Shown in pieces: positions 1 through 4,933 of a DNA stretch of 5,857 bases. The DNA is from a bacterium. GTDB lineage: Bacteria; Krumholzibacteriota; Krumholzibacteriia; JACNKJ01. Below the pieces are notes generated by a model. The model did not search any database. It saw nothing but the letters and a program-made list of their open reading frames with translations, and was not told the origin of the DNA. The first letter of the stretch is position 1; the number at the start of each line of letters is the position of its first letter. The stretch spans positions 1-5,857 of the forward strand of contig JACNKJ010000221.1 of NCBI GenBank assembly GCA_014382085.1. The letters run 5' to 3'. Both the position numbers and the translations under genes were made by a program.

Positions 1-83
1 GCGGCAATGGCGGCCAGGGTGGCAATGGTGGAGGTAATGGTGGTGGAAACGGCGGCGGCAATGGTGGCGGTAACGGCCACTAA
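1..83 (+). CDS. C-terminal end of a Gly/Asn-rich protein (5'-truncated)
   Basis: Only the last 26 codons of this gene are present, read in the frame beginning at position 3 and ending at TAA 81-83. They encode a tail made almost entirely of Gly and Asn, with one Gln and a terminal Gly-His. The stop lies 21 nt before a strong plus-strand terminator, which supports a real plus-strand gene end. The rest of the protein is outside the window, so no function can be given. Such tails occur on surface and secreted proteins and on some RNA-binding proteins, but that does not identify this one. The frame starting at position 1 is also open, to TAG 100-102, and would give an Ala/Val/Met-rich tail. I prefer the Gly/Asn frame because its repeat is regular at the amino-acid level and varies mainly at third codon positions. 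Confidence 0.6.
   Translation, partial: GNGGQGGNGGGNGGGNGGGNGGGNGH
24..74 (+). repeat. 12-nt tandem repeat encoding Asn-Gly-Gly-Gly
   Basis: Asn codons fall exactly every 12 nt, at 24, 36, 48, 60 and 72, each of the first four followed by three Gly codons. The units differ almost only at third positions (AAT or AAC, GGT, GGA or GGC). This indicates an older repeat kept at the protein level rather than a fresh duplication. Before position 24 the spacing is irregular, with NGG and QGG units. The repeat lies inside the partial coding region at the left edge. Confidence 0.75.
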
Positions 84-104
84 GCGTCCCTTTCCAGGCT
101 AGCG

Positions 105-140
105 AAGCGGGCGGCGATGTTTCTCGCCGCCCGCTTTTTT
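105..140 (+). terminator. Strong intrinsic terminator after the Gly/Asn-rich gene
   Basis: A perfect GC-rich stem of 13 bp (105-117 with 124-136) closes a 6-nt loop (TGTTTC) and runs into a T-tract at 135-140. It works in the plus direction, 21 nt after the TAA at 81-83. Read on the minus strand there is no T-tract after the stem, so it is not an obvious terminator for the convergent enzyme gene that ends at 159. Confidence 0.92.
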
Positions 141-158
141 ATGCCTATGCGCAAGGGC

Positions 159-1205
159 CTAGTCGATGAGATCCCAATCGCTCTGATATTTGTCCAGCTC
201 GGCCACCGTGTAGTCGTCCATGGGATGATCCCGCTCGGGGACATCGAAGTGCTTAGGCGAGTCGCAAAGCGGTGTGGAAAAATATCGCTGACCCGTGTCG
301 TTGATCATGGTGACGATGCGGCGAATCTCCGGATGCTTGGCGTGCAGCTTCAGGGCGGCGGCCACATTTGAGCCCGAAGAGATACCGCAGAAAATGGCCT
401 CTTCCCGCGCCAGGCGCTTGGCCATGACCACGGCCTCGTCGGTGGTGGTGGTAATGATGCCGTCCAGCAGATCCACGTGCAGATTGCGGGGGACGAAGCC
501 GTCGCCAATGCCCTCGATGCCATGGGGACCCCACTCCCGCCGACTCAGCAGGGGACACTCGGCCGGTTCGATGGCGTAGAACTTGGCCTTCGAGCCCTGC
601 TCCTTCATGAACTGAGCCACGCCTGTGATCGTCCCGCCTGTTCCCTGGGTGGCGATGAAGGCGTCCAGCTTTCCACCGGTCTGCTCCCAGAGTTCGGGTC
701 CGGTGGTCAGGCGATGTGCCTTCACGTTGGCATCGTTGCTGAACTGCCCGGGCACCCAGTACTTGCCGGGATCCTGGGATTTGATCTCCTCGACTTTTTC
801 CAGGGCCAGGTCCACGTCGCTTTCGCCGCCGGGGGTGTAGACCATCTCGCTGCCGTAGGCGATGTCCAGCTTCTTGCGCTCCTCACTCATGCCCACGGGC
901 ATGACGATGATGCACTTGTAGCCCTTGGCTGCCGCAATGAAACTACAGGCGATGCCGGCGTTGCCGGTGCTGCACTCAAGCACGGTCATGCCCGGTTTCA
1001 ACTCGCCGCGCTCCTCGGCATCGGTGAACATCCTCCAGTAGATGCGATCCTTGAGGCTGCCCGAGGGGCTGAAATATTCCAGCTTCCCCAGCAATTCCAG
1101 ATTGCTACCGGCGGTGATGCGCCCCAAACGCAGAAGGGGGCTGCGGCCGATGGTCTCGAAAACATTGCTGGCGATGGCGCGATTTGAATCCCAGGCGATA
1201 CTCAT
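159..1205 (-). CDS. PLP-dependent cysteine synthase family protein (CysK-like)
   Basis: This 348-residue protein belongs to the fold-type II PLP family of cysteine synthase (O-acetylserine sulfhydrylase) and cystathionine beta-synthase. These cytoplasmic enzymes replace the beta-substituent of a serine derivative, typically O-acetylserine plus sulfide giving cysteine. Visible signatures are SPSGSLKDR at about 46-54 with the Schiff-base lysine K52, the substrate loop STGNAG at 79-84, QFSN at 154-157, the phosphate-binding loop GTGGT at 188-192, EGIGDGFVP at 231-239, GISSG at 274-278 and NDTGQRYFST near 302-311. There is no CBS regulatory domain. Two things are unusual. The substrate loop is STGNAG where CysK usually has TSGNTG, and a tail of about 35 residues follows the usual YLST-like end, making it longer than the usual 300-325 residues. 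The start is ATG (complement of 1203-1205), with GGGAG 6 nt upstream. It appears monocistronic and is divergent from the protease gene. The family is secure. The acceptor substrate (O-acetylserine, O-phosphoserine or another) and the nucleophile are not. Confidence 0.93.
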   Translation of the reverse strand: MSIAWDSNRAIASNVFETIGRSPLLRLGRITAGSNLELLGKLEYFSPSGSLKDRIYWRMFTDAEERGELKPGMTVLECSTGNAGIACSFIAAAKGYKCIIVMPVGMSEERKKLDIAYGSEMVYTPGGESDVDLALEKVEEIKSQDPGKYWVPGQFSNDANVKAHRLTTGPELWEQTGGKLDAFIATQGTGGTITGVAQFMKEQGSKAKFYAIEPAECPLLSRREWGPHGIEGIGDGFVPRNLHVDLLDGIITTTTDEAVVMAKRLAREEAIFCGISSGSNVAAALKLHAKHPEIRRIVTMINDTGQRYFSTPLCDSPKHFDVPERDHPMDDYTVAELDKYQSDWDLID

Positions 1206-1211
1206 GTCAGA

Positions 1212-1216
1212 CTCCC
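1212..1216 (-). promoter_or_regulatory. Ribosome binding site of the CysK-like gene
   Basis: GGGAG on the minus strand lies 6 nt before the ATG at 1205. It supports that start codon. Confidence 0.75.
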
Positions 1217-1237
1217 AACCGTTTGAAAGAACAGGCG

Positions 1238-1266
1238 ATTCTAGCTATGGAAGTGCCGATTCGCAA
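1238..1266 (-). promoter_or_regulatory. Putative sigma70-type promoter of the CysK-like gene
   Basis: On the minus strand TTGCGA (complement of 1261-1266) is followed by a 17-nt spacer and TAGAAT (complement of 1238-1243), one mismatch from TATAAT. Transcription would begin near 1231, leaving a short leader of about 25 nt that contains the GGGAG site. The -35 element is only a partial match, and promoter consensus in this lineage is not established from the window. Confidence 0.5.
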
Positions 1267-1308
1267 GAGGCGCAAGGGGATGAGGTTGTTGATAATTTCA
1301 AGATATCG

Positions 1309-1374
1309 CAATTGACTGAAATTTCTACCTTTGAAAGCTTGAATCACTCTGTGCTAAACTTTGTTCAGTCATTG
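1309..1374. repeat. Inverted repeat flanking the protease promoter
   Basis: The left arm at 1309-1320 (CAATTGACTGAA) and the right arm at 1364-1374 (TTCAGTCATTG) are inverted copies. They share 8 perfect base pairs (TGACTGAA with TTCAGTCA) plus a further CAAT/ATTG match after one extra T. The arms bracket the predicted -35 and -10 elements, with the right arm at the predicted start of transcription. It could be a paired operator. An 8-bp match at this spacing can also arise by chance. Confidence 0.35.
1331..1360 (+). promoter_or_regulatory. Putative extended -10 promoter of the protease gene
   Basis: TTGAAA at 1331-1336 is separated by 18 nt from TAAACT at 1355-1360. A TG one base upstream of the hexamer (1352-1353) makes it an extended -10 type. 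The DNA just upstream, about 1287-1330, is clearly more AT-rich than the surrounding coding DNA, as expected for a promoter region. Transcription would start near 1366-1368. Confidence 0.5.
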
Positions 1375-1472
1375 CAATCCCAATCCAGGACAGGTGATCC
1401 CCTTTTCCATCTTCACCTGAGCCGCCGTCAGGAGCCCCTGCAGGTTCCCCATACTATAAGGAGTCATTCTCA
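1367..1472 (+). promoter_or_regulatory. 5' leader of the protease mRNA with a possible hairpin
   Basis: The predicted leader is about 105 nt long. It contains one perfect inverted repeat, CAGGTGA at 1391-1397 with TCACCTG at 1413-1419. This is a 7-bp stem with a 15-nt pyrimidine-rich loop. No T-tract follows, so it is not a terminator or an evident attenuator, and I recognise no known riboswitch class. A palindrome, CCTGCAGG, lies at 1437-1444. The leader ends with a good Shine-Dalgarno site. Confidence 0.35.
1458..1463 (+). promoter_or_regulatory. Ribosome binding site of the protease gene
   Basis: AAGGAG lies 9 nt upstream of the ATG at 1473, a near-perfect Shine-Dalgarno match. It fixes the start that yields the signal peptide. 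Confidence 0.88.
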
Positions 1473-4445
1473 ATGACAGGACTGAAACTATGGCGCGGAG
1501 CCATGGCGATGTTACTCGCAGCGAGCATTCTCGTTGTGAGCAGCCCCGCTTTGGCCTTCGACGCGGTCGATCAGAACGATGAATACGAGATTAAGCTTCC
1601 TCGTTACAACTTTAGAGACAACTCCGGTTACGATCGCGACATGGGCTCCATGCAGGCGACCATGGCTCTTGAAAGTCGCTATGGCGGCAAGTGGGCGGTC
1701 TATTCCTGGAACTCACTCTCCGGCACGCCCCGCCATATCTATGGCACGAGCGCGCAGGTAACCGGCGACATCACCAGCGCGATACAGCTAGAGAACGTGG
1801 CTCGGCAGATCATCGCCGACAACGCCGAGGTGCTGAAGACCGATGGCAGCGACCTTCGTCTTCACGCCACACCCAATGCCATGGGTAAATGGGTGGCGCA
1901 CTTCCAGCAGACCTACCAGGGCCTCGATGTTTGGCAGTCCCAGGTCCGCGTAGCTTTCTCCGACACGGGTAAGCTAATGCTCATGGGCTCGGACTATTTC
2001 GACAACATCACGGTCGATCCGAATCCCTCCATCGGCGCTCTGGCCGCCCAGGATATCTCCCTGGCCGACCTGCCTTTCAACGCCAGCACCGATAACATTG
2101 AAGCCGCCCCCGAGCTTCTGGTTCTCCCCGTCGCTCTCTCCGAGACCGAAGTGGAGCATCACCTCGTTTGGCGCACCCGCATTCGCACCGAGAGTCCTTT
2201 GGGCATCTGGGTGAGTCATGTGGACGCGCACAGCGGCGAGATCATCTGGCGCTTCAACGACATCCACTTCGCCTACAGCGGCGACACGGAAATCGCCGCC
2301 CAGATTTACGGCTATTGCGACGGTGTCACGGAATCGAACATTCCTTACATGAATATCAACGTTTCCGGCATTGGCAGCGTGGTCAGCGATGAAAACGGTG
2401 AGTGGTACATCGCCGGCAGTGGCGGCAACCGAACCGTGACCGCCGCGATGACAGGACCCTATGTGACGGTGAACAACTACAACGGTGCGGAGGCGGCCTT
2501 CAGCGGCAGCGCCGGCGAAGACCTTCCCTTCACCGTTCGTTTCGACGATAGCAACGCCCGCCACGACGAGCGCGACACCTTCGACGCGGTCAATGACATC
2601 AAAGACTTCTTCGACCAATTTGACGCGACCTTCGGGTACTCGAACGCCCACATCAACGCCTATGTGAACCGCACCGACGGTTATTGCCCGGGCAACGCTT
2701 GGTGGGACGGCACCATCAACTTCTGTGCCGCCGGCGGAAGCTACGGCAACACCGGCGAATTGCAGCAAGTCGTTCACCATGAGTTCGGCCACGGCGTGCA
2801 GGCTCACATTCTTGGCGGCCAGGGCAATGAAGGTCTTGGCGAGGGAAACAGTGACATCCTCGGCAACCTCATCACCCAGGACAACATCATCGGACGCGGC
2901 TTCTACACGGGCAATTGTGTCAGCGGAATCCGCAACTCCGACAATGTTCTTCAGTATCCCGGCGACCTCAACGGCAGCGTTCACCACGACGGTCAGATCA
3001 TCGCCGGCTTCAACTGGGACGCCATGATCCTGTTGCAGGACATGTACGATGTCGGCAGCAGCGCTTGGAACACCGAGGGCACCGTCAAGTCGGCCGAGCG
3101 CTGGCACTATGGTCGCGTTCTCGGAACTCCCTACTATCAGGATGACCAGGTTTTCTGGACCTTCGTGGCCGACGACGACAACGGCAACCTGGACGATGGC
3201 ACCCCGCATTACGCCATCTTCGCCGAAGCCGCCGAAAACCACGGTTATGTCTATCCCGAAGTGTTGATCGGCGTCTTCGTGAACCACGACGCCCATCCCT
3301 ACACCGGTAACTTCGTCACGAGCTATGACATCGCGGCGACCGCGGTCTCCATGCCCTTGGGCGGCGAAGTGATCGACGCCGGCAGCGTCACCCTGTACTA
3401 CAGCGTCAATGGCGGTGGCTTCAGCAGCACATCCATGAGCGCCACGGGTAACCCCGACGAGTTCATGGGCAGCATTCCCGCGCAGGGCGACGGAACCGTG
3501 GTGGAGTACTACCTCTACGCGGCCGATACCGGCGGAAACAATGGCACCAGCCCCGCGGATGCTCCGAGCAGCCTGCATTACTTCCAGGTCAACGACGTCT
3601 TCCCCGATGAGATGGAATTCGACACCGCCTGGCACACCGGCACCGTTCTCGAGGAAACCGCCGGCACGGGACGTTGGGAACGCGCGGATCCGCAGCCCAC
3701 CGATGTCCAGCCCGGCGATGACCACACTCCGGCTCCCGGCACCGACTGCTGGGTCACCGGTCCCCTGTCCGGCACCAGCGTCGGCAGCTACGACGTTGAC
3801 GGCGGCCAGACCGTGCTCTACTCCCCCCGCTTCGATCTTGACGGCGCGACGGACGTGAGCATCAGCTACTGGCGTTTCTACTCCAACGACGGCGGCAACG
3901 CCCCGAACCAGGACTACTGGGTTGTGGAGATCAGCAACGACGGCGGCGACACCTGGACCGACGTGGAGAACAGCAATGCTTCTCCCAACGCTTGGGAACA
4001 GATCGCCTTCGATCTGGACAGCTACTTCGCCACTCCGGGCGTCGTGCAGATGCGCTTCGTCGCCTCCGACTTGGGTGACGGATCCATCGTCGAAGCCCTC
4101 GTCGATGACTTCCTGCTGACGGGTCTCTTCGATCCCACCGGTGTGGATGACGGCGTGAGTGTGGCCTTCGCTACCAAGCTTGGCCAGAATCATCCCAACC
4201 CCTTCAACCCGAAGACCGAGATTCGCTTCAGTCTGGCCCAGGCCGGCGAGACGAGTCTGAAGATCTACGACGCTCAGGGACGCCTGGTTAAGGTTCTCGT
4301 GGACGGCGTGGTTCAGGCCGGCGAGCGTGAAGTGGTTTGGAACGGCGACGACGAGGGTGGTCGTCCCGTTGCTTCCGGCATGTACTTCTACAAGCTGCAG
4401 ACGGAAGAGCAGAACATCAGCAAGCGCATGGTCTTGTTGAAGTAA
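1473..4445 (+). CDS. Secreted M36/fungalysin-like zinc metalloprotease with FTP/PepSY propeptide and C-terminal sorting domain
   Basis: This 990-residue protein is a predicted extracellular metalloendopeptidase made as a zymogen. A signal peptide is clear: K5 and R8, a hydrophobic stretch to about 25, and ALA just before F29. Residues 60-180 match an FTP (fungalysin/thermolysin) propeptide, including AHFQQTYQGLDVW. A PepSY-like segment follows at about 226-263. Residues 274-335 look like a carboxypeptidase-regulatory-like beta domain. The catalytic domain spans about 345-595: HEFGH at 436-440 (zinc ligands H436 and H440, catalytic E437), GEGNSD at 456-461 with likely third ligand E457, and VHHDGQIIAGFNWD at 503-516, matching the M36 VHxxG motif. 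DDDNGNLDDG at 567-576 may bind calcium. Next come an Ig/Fn3-like domain (597-706) and a jelly-roll or MAM-like domain (711-885). The last domain (899-990) is FlgD-Ig-like and resembles T9SS type A sorting signals. The third-ligand motif has Asn where fungalysins have Trp (GEGWSD). The gene is a single unit between its own promoter and terminator. Secreted protease is secure; the M36 assignment is preferred over M4. Confidence 0.9.
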   Translation: MTGLKLWRGAMAMLLAASILVVSSPALAFDAVDQNDEYEIKLPRYNFRDNSGYDRDMGSMQATMALESRYGGKWAVYSWNSLSGTPRHIYGTSAQVTGDITSAIQLENVARQIIADNAEVLKTDGSDLRLHATPNAMGKWVAHFQQTYQGLDVWQSQVRVAFSDTGKLMLMGSDYFDNITVDPNPSIGALAAQDISLADLPFNASTDNIEAAPELLVLPVALSETEVEHHLVWRTRIRTESPLGIWVSHVDAHSGEIIWRFNDIHFAYSGDTEIAAQIYGYCDGVTESNIPYMNINVSGIGSVVSDENGEWYIAGSGGNRTVTAAMTGPYVTVNNYNGAEAAFSGSAGEDLPFTVRFDDSNARHDERDTFDAVNDIKDFFDQFDATFGYSNAHINAYVNRTDGYCPGNAWWDGTINFCAAGGSYGNTGELQQVVHHEFGHGVQAHILGGQGNEGLGEGNSDILGNLITQDNIIGRGFYTGNCVSGIRNSDNVLQYPGDLNGSVHHDGQIIAGFNWDAMILLQDMYDVGSSAWNTEGTVKSAERWHYGRVLGTPYYQDDQVFWTFVADDDNGNLDDGTPHYAIFAEAAENHGYVYPEVLIGVFVNHDAHPYTGNFVTSYDIAATAVSMPLGGEVIDAGSVTLYYSVNGGGFSSTSMSATGNPDEFMGSIPAQGDGTVVEYYLYAADTGGNNGTSPADAPSSLHYFQVNDVFPDEMEFDTAWHTGTVLEETAGTGRWERADPQPTDVQPGDDHTPAPGTDCWVTGPLSGTSVGSYDVDGGQTVLYSPRFDLDGATDVSISYWRFYSNDGGNAPNQDYWVVEISNDGGDTWTDVENSNASPNAWEQIAFDLDSYFATPGVVQMRFVASDLGDGSIVEALVDDFLLTGLFDPTGVDDGVSVAFATKLGQNHPNPFNPKTEIRFSLAQAGETSLKIYDAQGRLVKVLVDGVVQAGEREVVWNGDDEGGRPVASGMYFYKLQTEEQNISKRMVLLK

Positions 4446-4477
4446 ACAATGGCTTCAGGTCATAGGCCAATAGCAAG

Positions 4478-4508
4478 AACCCTCCCCCGGAATGGGGGAG
4501 GGTTTTTT
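4478..4508 (+). terminator. Strong intrinsic terminator of the protease gene
   Basis: A perfect 11-bp stem (AACCCTCCCCC at 4478-4488 with 4494-4504) closes the 5-nt loop GGAAT and runs into T6 at 4503-4508. It begins 32 nt after the protease stop codon. On the minus strand the stem is followed only by a weak U-rich stretch (TTCTTGCT), so it might partly stop the convergent signalling operon too. Confidence 0.93.
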
Positions 4509-4544
4509 GAGGAGCCAGTGGCGAGCCGAAAGATGACCTTGCTG

Positions 4545-4565
4545 AAAAAACTAGGCCTTGGCCAG
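4545..4565 (-). terminator. Weak candidate terminator of the kinase-receiver operon
   Basis: On the minus strand a short hairpin formed by CTGGCCAAGGCCTAG (complement of 4551-4565) overlaps the receiver stop codon. T6 (complement of 4545-4550) follows it at once. The stem is only about 5-6 bp with a bulged T, so it is weak. The position of the T-tract is what makes it worth listing. Confidence 0.35.
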
Positions 4566-4922
4566 AAGACCTTCCACGGTTTCGAGGAGTTCATCCGCTC
4601 CAAAGGGCTTTGCAAGTGTCGCGCTGACGCCGAGCTTCTTGGCCATGCGAAGGTAAAGGCCCAGGTCCGCGTGTCCGCCGCCAGAGATGGCCAGAACCGG
4701 AAGGTTGTTATCCGTTTCACGCAGTTCGCGAAGCACCTCAATGCCGTCCTTGTTGGGCATGATAATATCGAGTACGCATAGATCCACGCGTTCTCGGCGG
4801 AGAATCCTTAGCGCTTCCTCCCCATCCGCCGCTTCCTCAGTTACGTATCCTGCGCGCGCCAGAATTTTCCGAAAACCTGTGCGAGCCATGGTTTCATCGT
4901 CAACGATCAGTATGTGTGCCAC
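4551..4922 (-). CDS. Stand-alone response regulator receiver protein
   Basis: This 123-residue protein is a single CheY-like receiver (REC) domain with no DNA-binding or enzymatic output domain. The active-site set is complete: acidic pocket D8 and D9 in ILIVDDE, phosphoacceptor D52 in VLDIIMP, the switch residue S80 in LAISGGG, and K105 in AKPF. It is probably phosphorylated by a histidine kinase, most simply the one encoded just upstream, and passes the signal on by protein contact. The start is GTG (complement of 4920-4922), preceded by AAGGA. The next in-frame ATG, codon 12, would remove the D8/D9 pocket, so the GTG is chosen. Only 11 nt separate it from the kinase stop codon, so the two are almost certainly co-transcribed and perhaps translationally coupled. 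Its partner and output are not visible here. Confidence 0.93.
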   Translation of the reverse strand: MAHILIVDDETMARTGFRKILARAGYVTEEAADGEEALRILRRERVDLCVLDIIMPNKDGIEVLRELRETDNNLPVLAISGGGHADLGLYLRMAKKLGVSATLAKPFGADELLETVEGLLAKA

Positions 4923-4927
4923 GAGAG

Positions 4928-4932
4928 TCCTT
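4928..4932 (-). promoter_or_regulatory. Ribosome binding site deciding the GTG start of the receiver gene
   Basis: AAGGA on the minus strand lies 5 nt before the GTG at 4922, inside the 11-nt gap after the kinase stop codon. It supports the GTG start over the downstream ATG. Confidence 0.7.
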
Positions 4933-4933
4933 G

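Noticed and set aside
1..102. Alternative coding frame from position 1 to TAG 100-102 (Ala/Val/Met-rich)
   Set aside because: It is open but looks like the frame-shifted reading of a Gly/Asn repeat. The stop at 81-83 in the Gly/Asn frame sits well before the terminator. The choice cannot be fully settled without the sequence to the left.
477..1187. A 236-codon open frame on the plus strand opposite the CysK-like gene
   Set aside because: It is a shadow of the enzyme gene, which has all its family motifs on the minus strand. The plus-strand translation is low-complexity Leu/Ala/Gly/His.
1312..1340. TTGACT at 1312-1317 as the -35 element of the protease promoter
   Set aside because: It is a better -35 match than TTGAAA, but no acceptable -10 hexamer lies 15-19 nt downstream.
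1974..4193. A 739-codon open frame on the minus strand, antisense to the protease
   Set aside because: It lies wholly inside a well-supported protease gene. Its translation is rich in Val, Ala, Gly and Asp with no recognisable domain, and this is what the C-ending codons of the sense gene produce on the opposite strand. I see no ribosome binding site or context for it.
1473..4445. Classification of the protease as thermolysin (M4)
   Set aside because: HEFGH and the FTP/PepSY propeptide fit both families, but GEGxSD for the third ligand and VHxxG for the active-site His resemble M36. M4 would be expected to show a GxxNExxSD pattern.
4449..4781. Plus-strand open frame running through the protease terminator
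   Set aside because: It begins between the protease stop and its terminator hairpin and then runs antisense to the receiver gene. It has no plausible ribosome binding site or recognisable domain.
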